The notes under the pieces are model-generated. The model was not told where the DNA came from, searched no databases, and worked only from the letters and a program-made list of their open reading frames with translations. Of a stretch of 64,000 nucleotides of DNA, positions 51,219 to 59,244 are shown piece after piece. The position numbers and the translations under genes are program-made. Within the stretch, counting starts at the first letter, position 1, and every line of letters begins with the position of its first letter. The stretch comes from Hondaea fermentalgiana (Eukaryota > Sar > Bigyra > Thraustochytrida > Thraustochytriidae): assembly GCA_014084085.1 (NCBI GenBank), contig NPFB01000057.1:9567-73566 (forward strand). The letters run 5' to 3'.

Positions 51219-53777
51219 ATGGGCGCCCGAAGGCGGGGCCGAGGACCTGTGGCCCAAGTCAACGGCGAGAATGCTACGCTCAAAGGCAGGGCGAACGTGC
51301 GCGCAGGACGAGGAGAAGGAACAGGAGGTCCCAGTAGAGCGACAAGGGCCACGGAAGATTCTTCCATGACAGAGAACTTCAAGGCTCTCGACGATGAAGA
51401 TCATTGCAGGGAAGCGCCGTGCTCAACGATGGAACGGTTTGTCTTGTGGACAGTGACTTTTGCTGTGGCCCTTGGCGTCCAATGGCCCTTTATCTACGAT
51501 GATGTTCCAGGAGGAGACTCCGGGGAAATCTTGGCTGAGGCATGTGTTCTGGGCGTTGCGCATCCGCCCGGATATCCAGCCTTTGTGCTCTTATGGCACG
51601 CCTTCATGAACGCTATGAGCCAAGCTCTTTCACCGGCCCGCGCTGCCAGCCTCTGCAGCGTGCTTTGCGGCGCAGGGGCAAGTGGCTTCGTGGCTCTGAC
51701 GGTGTATGTATTCCCTTGCCTTCCTCGTAGCGCCCCGGAAAAGGGGGACAAAATACTCGAAGCCGCCTCAGGTTTCTTGGCCGGAATTGCCTTCACCACG
51801 TCGCCCCTCGTCTGGACCTACACTGTTGGCGCCGAGGTTTTCCCCCTCAACAATTTGCTTTGCGGAGCAATTCTTTATCTGACCATTTCGATCGCTCGGG
51901 GCACATCCGATACAACCAGTGCTCAGGGCATTGAGTCATGCGAGAGCAGGATTATCCTGGGAGCAACTCTGAGTGGACTCGCGCTATCGAACCAGCACAC
52001 AAGTGTACTCTTTCTCGTGGTTCTGGTCCCATACGTAGTCCTTTCGCTGAGCCCACGCCCCTTATCGTTCGAGCGGCTGACAAAGTTTGGATTCGCTGGT
52101 CTTCTTGGGTTACTTCCGTATGCTCACGTCTATATGGCCGGGCGCACCCCGCAAGCCGGGTCATGGGGAGCCACAGACTCGCTGGCTGGGCTATGGCGAC
52201 ACTTTTCGCGAGCGGAGTACGGTACCCTGACCCTCTCTGGTCATGCTGGCCCTTCGGAGAATTTTATGGAGAGAACCATGGCTTATTTCGAGGACCTCGT
52301 CACCGAAGAGCTTGGCGCTCTTTTCTTGGTGGGCCCATGCATCGCTCTGGCTGGCCTCGGCTTGTCGCTGTCCTCCACTCCGGGCAAAGTTCTCGCTGCA
52401 GCGTACACCTTCTACTTTGGTATCTTTCACTCTCTTGCCAACCTTCCTTTGTCACTCCCCATGCCGCGCGAAGTGCATCGACGCTTTTGGATCCAGCCTC
52501 ACTTGATTGTGTGCATTTGGTTGGGGCTTGGCGTCGCTTATGCAACTTTGCGACTCTATCACCTCGGCGGCCGTCGTCGCGGTCCTCTTCTCGCGTTGCT
52601 TGCTACTGCATCGCTTACGCTAATAATGCGGCAATTGGATCTTGCCGAGCAGACCCCAACTGATGTTGTCGGGCTCTACGCAGACGCAGCGCTCGCAAGT
52701 CTTCCGGAAGGTGCTCTGGTTGGATCCCACACGGACATCAATTGGAATTCGATTCGATTCAAGCAGGCCTGTGCGGGGCGGCGCCCAGATGTGACCCACG
52801 TTTCGTTCCAAATGATGCCTTACAAATGGTTCAACATGAAGCAGGCCCCTCTGTATCCAGACGTTGTCTTCCCTGTTCTCCCCTCTCGCATGAGCACGAG
52901 CCGTGGGTCGGAAGCCAACGCTAAAATGATTGTCGACTTTGCGATCGTTAATGCTGGGCGTCATAGCGGAGGGGTGTACGTCGACTTGCACGCAGTCAAT
53001 GACGCAACTCTGGGCGCGGATAATTTGTTTCCTGGCGGCATCTTCCTTCTTCCACAGGGATTGCTGTGGAAGGCATATCCAGCGGATGCAGTCCCGACTG
53101 TATCGTTAAAACAAGCAAAAGAAGAAAACTCTGCATCCTCTTCGACGCTGTCTGGAGCTGAGTCTGGATCACGGCGTTTGGATGATGCGTGGGTGTATGC
53201 ATGGCAGAATCGCACGAGATCGCTTATTGAAATGGTTCAATTCACCATAGTGGAAGCAGGACGCACGCCGTCGTCCAAGATCATCTCGCCTCTGCTTCAG
53301 AGGCTGTGGCCGTGGGATACCTTTGCTTCTTTCGTCGGACCTTATGAACCCTCCTCAAGAGGTCTGATACCGGAAGGATCGTGGGAGTTTGCTGCGCTCA
53401 GCATTCTGTGGGATGCAGTGTACCAGCGAGCGCTCTTTCTCTTGTCCGCAGCTTTGCAGCGAGGCCCTGAAAGTTTGTGCTACGCTCCCGCGCTCGAAGA
53501 AAGTACCGCGTTGTTGGACGATGTTGTCAAGGGTGCAGGCTCTGCAGGCACGATTTCCGTGTCCTTGGCGGATGTGGTCAAGAATGCGGCGCTCGCATCA
53601 ATTCGATGGGTGCAGTATGTTGCCACCAATCGGCAGCAAGACGCAGTTCGGGCGGAAGCGATCGCGTTGCGGTGCTTGCGAGCCTTTCGGCAACTGGGAG
53701 ATCATTCGGACCCCGTTTACCCGCGTTTCATTTCGGTGCTCAAAGCCCTTGAGGCCGCCCATCGTGCAGATTCTTAA
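51219..53777 (+). CDS. TMEM260: TMEM260/DUF2723-family membrane glycosyltransferase
   Basis: 852 residues from the ATG at 51219 (a GTG lies three codons upstream; a later ATG at about residue 48, MTENFKALDD, is also plausible because the first 47 residues are Arg/Gly-rich). The family motif GGDSGEILAEACVLGVAHPP at 98-117 lies in the first lumenal loop, with Asp100 the likely catalytic acidic residue of this GT-C fold. About nine hydrophobic segments follow, to about residue 475, then a soluble C-terminal domain with HTDINWNSIRFKQACAGRRP. Human TMEM260 is reported to be an ER protein O-mannosyltransferase acting on IPT domains of receptors; whether this protist enzyme has IPT substrates is unknown. 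Confidence 0.85.
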   Translation: MGARRRGRGPVAQVNGENATLKGRANVRAGRGEGTGGPSRATRATEDSSMTENFKALDDEDHCREAPCSTMERFVLWTVTFAVALGVQWPFIYDDVPGGDSGEILAEACVLGVAHPPGYPAFVLLWHAFMNAMSQALSPARAASLCSVLCGAGASGFVALTVYVFPCLPRSAPEKGDKILEAASGFLAGIAFTTSPLVWTYTVGAEVFPLNNLLCGAILYLTISIARGTSDTTSAQGIESCESRIILGATLSGLALSNQHTSVLFLVVLVPYVVLSLSPRPLSFERLTKFGFAGLLGLLPYAHVYMAGRTPQAGSWGATDSLAGLWRHFSRAEYGTLTLSGHAGPSENFMERTMAYFEDLVTEELGALFLVGPCIALAGLGLSLSSTPGKVLAAAYTFYFGIFHSLANLPLSLPMPREVHRRFWIQPHLIVCIWLGLGVAYATLRLYHLGGRRRGPLLALLATASLTLIMRQLDLAEQTPTDVVGLYADAALASLPEGALVGSHTDINWNSIRFKQACAGRRPDVTHVSFQMMPYKWFNMKQAPLYPDVVFPVLPSRMSTSRGSEANAKMIVDFAIVNAGRHSGGVYVDLHAVNDATLGADNLFPGGIFLLPQGLLWKAYPADAVPTVSLKQAKEENSASSSTLSGAESGSRRLDDAWVYAWQNRTRSLIEMVQFTIVEAGRTPSSKIISPLLQRLWPWDTFASFVGPYEPSSRGLIPEGSWEFAALSILWDAVYQRALFLLSAALQRGPESLCYAPALEESTALLDDVVKGAGSAGTISVSLADVVKNAALASIRWVQYVATNRQQDAVRAEAIALRCLRAFRQLGDHSDPVYPRFISVLKALEAAHRADS

Positions 53778-54182
53778 CTTCTTCTTTCTTTTCCTAGCAT
53801 GATTTTTTTAAAGTTTAGAAAGCGCATGTCACTGCAGCGTGGTCTGGGCTATGGTAAGTGGACAAGCTTTCTGTCTACCTATGGTAGCAACGCAAAGTCT
53901 GTCTCGTGTCGACTTGTGGAAAAGGGAAAGGAGAAAAAGAATAAAGAAAACATAAAAAGGGGTAGAAAGTCCATAGTCAAGTACGAGGAAAACGTTAACT
54001 CTCGAATGTGATCCGCGTCTTTTCAAATATCGTTTGCCTGCTCGTATGCCTAGATCTTATTTCAATACATGCTTTTGTACTAACCGCCCTCCCACCGATG
54101 CGAATCGTAAAATTGTGGAAAAGTAAAAGAAAATAAACCAGCCGCGCGTGAGCCGCGACAATCTGGTAACCGCACAGGCCGT
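53778..54182. other. Convergent 3' intergenic region (TMEM260 / AAGAB)
   Basis: About 400 bases, A-rich in the middle (53925-53965, AAAG/GAAAA runs), typical of 3' ends here. No gene seen. Confidence 0.6.
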
Positions 54183-55190
54183 TCATTCCTCACCCTCATC
54201 GCTGATGCTACCATCCAGTCCCATTGCGGCAGCGAGACGCATCGCCACAAGAGTTGCCTCTCGAACCTGATCCTCACGAGAACGTGTGCCGTGAAGTGAT
54301 TTGACCCGCTTGACTTCTTCCATGAGACTTGCGAGGTCATCGAGGTCTGGTTCAGGCTCAAGCGCAGCTGCCGCGATCGCGGCCGCGGCCGCTGCCTCTT
54401 CGTCATCGCTTTGGCGTACATTATGCTTGACATCATTTGTCCCTGTCTCATTCATTTCCTTGCCATCACTGCCGCCAGCTGCGAGAGGGCCAACGGGAGC
54501 TTGTTGCGCTGCCTCGATGCTTTGATGATCGTCCTGCGAAGGGCTTACTTTCATATCTTCGCCAGCACGCTCCATGTTGTTCCACATGGTTACCTCGAGA
54601 ACTTCAACGAGGCGGTCGAGGCCGCGTTTTGAACCGTCGCTTGCCGCAGCTGGTTGCTCGATGTGCAAGTCAACAGAAATAAACTCAAGCGTTGGGTCGA
54701 GGGACTCGAGAGCGGCTTCAGCTTCGCTAATGGAATGATTGGATCCTTCGGGCTCGACGCCGACACAAATGAGCGTGTCAATATCGTCAAGCCTGTCGAG
54801 TAGGCTTGCATGCGCCTCGATGAACTCTCGAGGCTGTCTCATATCGATCGCAAGCACTACCGCCTGTACTTGGTCCCACCAGGTCTCTTGATCAAGAGCT
54901 GCAATAGCCTCAAGAGAGCCACGCGCCTCTACATGGACATTTGCAGTATAGTACTTGGTCTCGATGCGCCAGGGGACCCTGCGCGTCTCCGGCACGTCGG
55001 CGCCGCTCGACGCTTTAGCCATCGAGAGCTTCTTGTGATATCTGGTCGTGAGCGCCTCCACAAGAGCTGCATGGTCCGCGCTGAGTCCGCCACCAAGCAC
55101 GAGCACGCGCGGCAGCTCCCCCATGGCCGCAGCTGCTGCTGGAGCCTCCCTCGCCCCGGCCCCGGTCGCTGCTCGCGTCGCGGCCTCCAT
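54183..55190 (-). CDS. AAGAB: Alpha/gamma-adaptin-binding protein p34 (AAGAB)
   Basis: 335 residues from ATG 55190 (a GTG three codons upstream is not preferred). The N-terminal G-like domain shows RVLVLGGG (degenerate P-loop), the WRIETKYYTANVHVEARG strand typical of the family, WWDQVQAVVLAID, and DDIDTLICVGVEPEGS. A Gly/Ser/Asn- and Ala-rich linker leads to the C-terminal helix block LDDLASLMEEVKRVKSLHG and an acidic end with AMRLAAAMGLDGS; in mammals this end dimerises and holds AP2 and AP1 subunits during assembly. The protein is a cytosolic chaperone for clathrin adaptor assembly (yeast relative Irc6). Single exon. Four TAGGCCTA palindromes lie 75-170 bases upstream of the start. Confidence 0.82.
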   Translation of the reverse strand: MEAATRAATGAGAREAPAAAAAMGELPRVLVLGGGLSADHAALVEALTTRYHKKLSMAKASSGADVPETRRVPWRIETKYYTANVHVEARGSLEAIAALDQETWWDQVQAVVLAIDMRQPREFIEAHASLLDRLDDIDTLICVGVEPEGSNHSISEAEAALESLDPTLEFISVDLHIEQPAAASDGSKRGLDRLVEVLEVTMWNNMERAGEDMKVSPSQDDHQSIEAAQQAPVGPLAAGGSDGKEMNETGTNDVKHNVRQSDDEEAAAAAAIAAAALEPEPDLDDLASLMEEVKRVKSLHGTRSREDQVREATLVAMRLAAAMGLDGSISDEGEE

Positions 55191-55265
55191 TCTCGACACA
55201 ACTTCGACTCGGGGGTCTGTCTTGCCTGTTTGCTTTTCTTTGCCCTCGGCCTAGCGGCCTAGGTC

Positions 55266-55357
55266 TAGGCCTAGGCCTAGGCCCGAATCAGAACGAGAGA
55301 GCGTAGGCCTACAGAGCCCTGATGATACATAAAGATGTTCATCGGACCATAGGCCTA
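55266..55357. promoter_or_regulatory. Cluster of four TAGGCCTA palindromes
   Basis: Perfect 8-base palindromes at 55266-55273, 55272-55279, 55304-55311 and 55350-55357, just upstream of the AAGAB start. Symmetry and clustering suggest a dimeric regulator's site. Confidence 0.55.
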
Positions 55358-55503
55358 GTATCTCGGCCTTGAGAATGCCATGGTTCGCACAGCTCGCTGT
55401 AGGTTTACGTTTGTCCGTGGGGATGGGTTGTCACGGAGGCCACGCGGTCCATCGCGTCATAATCAGGCTAAATCTATGTTGTCTTGCAGTGGGATGGACT
55501 CGC

Positions 55504-55725
55504 TGTTCAAGCTGGGGTTCCGCACAACACAATGCGCACTGCCTGCGATAGTCGCTCGCCGTCCTTGAGCCATACATGATGTGAGTTGTCCAACTCGGGG
55601 TTCCTCGCAACACGATGCGCACAGACTCAGTGATATAGTTGCTCGCTCTCCAGGGATCATTGCGCGATTTGTTCAACTTGAGGATCCTCGCGAGGGATCT
55701 TCGCGACGCGATGTGTACAGTCTGA
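55504..55725. repeat. 83-base degenerate tandem repeat, about 2.7 copies
   Basis: Units begin TGTTCAAGCTGGGGTTCC (55504), TGTCCAACTCGGGGTTCC (55587) and TGTTCAACTTGAGGATCC (55670), spaced exactly 83 bases. Each also contains an AATGCGCAC/GATGCGCAC/GATGTGTAC core; copy 3 has a short internal insertion. Confidence 0.75.
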
Positions 55726-56506
55726 GAAAACTTTTGGCGAGCCGAGGGGCCGTTGAGTACATGTCTTGGAAAAAGGACCTCCCTCCCTTCATCCCACCCC
55801 CCTTTCCTCCGAGTCGCTCAGGATACAGTGCTGGCAACAGCGCCTGTGCGCGCGATACATCGCCACCTGCCGTACCGTGACCAAAGTGCGCCGAAGCTGG
55901 CACCTCGACGAACGGTCTTGCCCTATCTAGGCTACTCTACTCCCCCTAAAAAAAACGTATGGATGGATGACCTCCCTCTCGACCGTAGCGAGCGACAACT
56001 GCCATTTCCTGCATGCATCAATACATCATGCCTTCCGGACGTCCCGGACGTCCTGGCGTTTTGCAGGCTATCCTGACCCGACCTCTCCGCCTTCGCGCCG
56101 CCTCGCAGGAAGAGCGAATGAGGTCATTGGACTTGACTTGTCAGTGAAGTTAAAAACAAAATAGGCAACGGTAGCCTAGGCCTAGAGTCGGCAAGGATAC
56201 GAGTCACCGTACTACGTGTGGAAGGAAGTAAAGTGAACCACTCGTCGGACGGGGTGAGAATGAAAAATAGAAATGAGCAGGAGCTCAACTCTGTTCAAAG
56301 ACCTTGGGCTTCGCGAGGGTTCTCGCGCGCGCGAGGGGAGAAGAGCGCGGAACGCGACGAGATTGAGGGGAAGAGGACAAAGGAAGGCGGGTGAAGGGCT
56401 GGTATTGCCGCCTGACCACGGGGGGTTGAAGTGCAAGCCAACTTGCACACGCAGCGATCTGGGCTGCTTTACAGCCCCTTAGGGAGTTCGCCTCGCTTTT
56501 TCACCC

Positions 56507-57193
56507 ATGTATTGTGCCACGACCATCCTGCTTGGCGTCCTCGCTGTAGCTTCAAGCTCAGTGGATCTGGCGCAGGCTGTCGACGAGAAAAGAACCTCGC
56601 TACGCGCTGACCACGCTGGAAACTTTGCCGATAGCAGCAGTGAATCCGTTCTGATGAAAGATGGTGACGAAAGCACAGGAAGCGCTCGAGAAAACATGCG
56701 CGACAGCAAGGGCTGCTCCGACTACACCGGCTGCAACGAGTGTACGCGAGCAGGATGCTTCTGGCAAACAGTATCAGGATGCAACAGTCAATGTGTACTC
56801 ATGGACACGCGCTGCTTCGGCGTCGCCGAACACTGGACCGCGTATTGCCCACTCCCGGGCGATCACGAGAATGACGACAGTCCTTTCGATCGAAACAACA
56901 ACATTGACAGTGAATCCTTTCTTGTCGACGATGACCAAGACTGCTGCGACGAACAGCCGAGGTGCCCCAAAGGGTTGCAAGCGTCAACAACAGAAGTTTG
57001 CACCCAGGCCGAGTTTCAAATGGACCTTTGCATTATCGAGCGCCTCTGCTGCAATCAAGTCTACTGTAGGGGTCAAGATGACCTTCAGGGGGTCTCTCAG
57101 AAGGAAGACTCCAACTTTGTCTTTATCGCATTGGGATTTGCCTTCTTATGCTATGTACTTTCGCTTCGTCGAGGCGGAGGAATGAAAAAATAA
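56507..57193 (+). CDS. Cysteine-rich type I membrane protein of unknown function
   Basis: 228 residues. Residues 1-24 look like a cleavable signal peptide (TTILLGVLAVASSS core, then AQA). A lumenal region follows with a PSI-like cluster at about 69-105, CSDYTGCNECTRAGCFW then SGCNSQC, whose Cys and Trp spacing recalls plexin-semaphorin-integrin modules, and further cysteines (DCCDEQPRCP; CIIERLCCNQVYC) at about 148-190. A single membrane segment (FVFIALGFAFLCYVLSL) near the end is followed by RRGGGMKK, so the tail is short and basic. No catalytic motif is visible. It is probably a surface or secretory-pathway protein. I recognise no family beyond the PSI-like part. Confidence 0.7.
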   Translation: MYCATTILLGVLAVASSSVDLAQAVDEKRTSLRADHAGNFADSSSESVLMKDGDESTGSARENMRDSKGCSDYTGCNECTRAGCFWQTVSGCNSQCVLMDTRCFGVAEHWTAYCPLPGDHENDDSPFDRNNNIDSESFLVDDDQDCCDEQPRCPKGLQASTTEVCTQAEFQMDLCIIERLCCNQVYCRGQDDLQGVSQKEDSNFVFIALGFAFLCYVLSLRRGGGMKK

Positions 57194-57256
57194 ACACACC
57201 CAAACAAAATAAGTAATTTACGCATCACGAGAGCCAAAGTTTAGAATATTCAGCTC

Positions 57257-57286
57257 TTGGGCCTGGTCCCAGGGCTAAGGGCCCAA
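57257..57286. other. Inverted repeat between convergent genes
   Basis: TTGGGCC (57257-57263) and GGCCCAA (57280-57286) can pair around a 16-base loop, in the 233 bases between the cysteine-rich membrane protein and the C3HC gene. Confidence 0.5.
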
Positions 57287-57426
57287 CATTTAGGCTCAGA
57301 ATCTATACGCCAGATCTGCTCGGGTACACAATTACCATTGTAAAAGTTTGCTTGCGACTGAAACGCCAGCAGCTGTGCAACGTCGTACGACGAGCGCGTT
57401 GAAAAGGTGCACGACGTCCTTGTCGT

Positions 57427-58209
57427 CTATGGTACTGAGTGCAGGCTCGCCTTGCGCGTGTGCGCGCGCGTAGCGTGCGCAGACGTGTCCGACTTGCACT
57501 CTGCGAGTAGCCTCATTTGCCGCGCCAGCATCGCCTCGGCCCTCTCTGCAGCATCGCCGTCGTGATCAAGATTTTGCGCAATCCCATTCCTTGAGTCCCC
57601 AGGAGTCTCCTCTCGGAGTATTTTTCGACGCAAAAGTGCCTGGGCCAAATCCCGCGACACGAAGCTAAAGGCAAAGGGACACAGTCGTTCGTGACCGCGC
57701 TCGATTGCATTTCTAAACTCCCTCACGGCAGCTTGAAAATCACCTCCTCGTTCTCTTACAGAGTCTTCAATCTCTTGAAAGAAAAGTTTTCGTTTACATG
57801 ATGCACAAGCAAGCTTGTCCGTGTCCACGTTCGTCCAGCCGTGCGCCGCGCAAACATTTTTGCCGATAGCCTCTGGCTTGCCAAACCACGAAAACGCACT
57901 AAAAGTCTGCGCTCGCTGCACGAAGCCTGCGTAGCTTGAGGCCCATCCGCTCGAGGGTCTTGCGCGTTTCGGCCGAGTCCCCCCGCTCGCGGTTGCCTTG
58001 ACCTTATCGGCCTTGCTGGCCCTGGCCTCGGGCTCGTCGCCTCTGCCCTCTGCCAGCTCGGGCTCGTCACCGGCCGCAAGAGCGACGGTTTCCTCAGCGT
58101 CGGGGTCCTCACCCTCAGCGTCCCATCGCCTCTCCAGCGCCTGAACGCCACGACGCCACGACGCGAGCGCCGCGTCCACGCGCCGCGCGAGCTCGTCCTC
58201 CTGCGACAT
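57427..58209 (-). CDS. C3HC zinc-finger protein, ZC3HC1/NIPA-like
   Basis: 260 residues from ATG 58209 (GTG two codons upstream not preferred). The C3HC (BIR-like) module runs from about residue 97 to 177: FVQRAQTFSAFSWFGKPEAI, VCAAHGWTNVDTDKLACASC with Cys135 and Cys138, and HERLCPF with His173 and Cys177, completing CxxC...HxxxC. In animals NIPA/ZC3HC1 binds TPR at the nuclear basket; yeast Pml39 and fission yeast Rsm1 are relatives. A basic KRAR patch at about 82-85 could be a nuclear signal. The usual second Rsm1-type module is missing or very short: only about 80 residues follow and they do not look like one, so this is a minimal member or has an unseen 3' exon. Confidence 0.75.
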   Translation of the reverse strand: MSQEDELARRVDAALASWRRGVQALERRWDAEGEDPDAEETVALAAGDEPELAEGRGDEPEARASKADKVKATASGGTRPKRARPSSGWASSYAGFVQRAQTFSAFSWFGKPEAIGKNVCAAHGWTNVDTDKLACASCKRKLFFQEIEDSVRERGGDFQAAVREFRNAIERGHERLCPFAFSFVSRDLAQALLRRKILREETPGDSRNGIAQNLDHDGDAAERAEAMLARQMRLLAECKSDTSAHATRAHTRKASLHSVP

Positions 58210-59244
58210 CTTCACGACGGCCTCCTTCGCGCGGATTTGCCTCGTGCTTCTCCTCTTCTCCTTCTTCTTCTCCCTTTTTCAAGTCAAGTAATTTTTCAAA
58301 AATCAAGTGACTTGCATATACCGATTGGGTGCCTTCGCTGCGCCTCGGGAAAACTAGAATCGTATCGGTAAAACATATCAAACCCCGAAAGTAGGGCCGC
58401 CGAGGATTTGTCGCTCAACGGCTCAATTTTCTTGAATGTCATTACTCTACTACATGACGAATGATTTTTCTGGCACCAAGAGCAGGTAAAGTGGCTGGCT
58501 TTGCGCGCAGGGAAAAGCAATCAAAGGAATGGAACGAAAGCGTTAAGTGAAAGGATCACTTTCTGGGAAAGAGGTCGCTGACGCTGCTCGAAAATTGTAG
58601 AAAACAAGATTAAAACACAAGAAACCGGAATTAACTTACTTGCTGCTATCTGCTACTGGCAAGAGCAAATAAGCGAGAGACAGAGGCAGGGTGTGTGCGA
58701 GCGCCAATCTAGTTCCCAGTTGCACTTCGCCGTTGCGTCTGCGTCGCGTTGCTGAGCGGAGCGGCGCGCTCAGGACGCACCGGTTGGCGAGCCGCCGGCC
58801 GCCAGCAAAGGCTGACTCGGCTGCTTTTAATTGCGAAAGAGCGCTTCTGCTCTACAGCACTTGAAAACGCGGAGCGACAGCGCATCGCTCCGGGACCTCC
58901 TATCATACAACGGAACCCTTGTGCACCATAGCGCGAAGTGCGCTCGCAAATTTCGACGCGAGCAAGCGAGAGCATAAGGGTCGTGAGCGCTGCACGCACG
59001 CACGCACGCACTGCGTGGCTGGGCACACGCAAGCAAGCAAGCAAGCAAGCAAGCAAAGTCCCCGTACTGCGGACGCAAGTGGTCATCATCGTCTTGTTCT
59101 GATCGATCAGACAGTCCACGAGCTACGCTTGGCTTGAGCGTCGCTACCTTCGTGTGCTGACACCTCCTTCTCATTTATTGGCCACGGCCAGAACGATTTA
59201 CATTTGATCAATACGATACGATACGTACCTTGGGCGGGTCACAT
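58210..59244. promoter_or_regulatory. Divergent promoter C3HC protein / dynein heavy chain
   Basis: About 1 kb, no credible gene. A (GCAC)n run at 58992-59010 and a (GCAA)n run at 59029-59056 lie 190-250 bases before the dynein start codon; the ACGATACGATACG repeat near 59210-59226 is close to it. Confidence 0.6.

Larger units (their letters stand above)
55191..56506. promoter_or_regulatory. Divergent region AAGAB / cysteine-rich membrane protein
   Basis: 1.3 kb without a credible gene. TAGGCCTA occurs at 55266, 55272, 55304, 55350 and 56177. An 83-base tandem repeat, three degenerate copies, occupies 55504-55725. No TATA box stands out. Confidence 0.65.
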
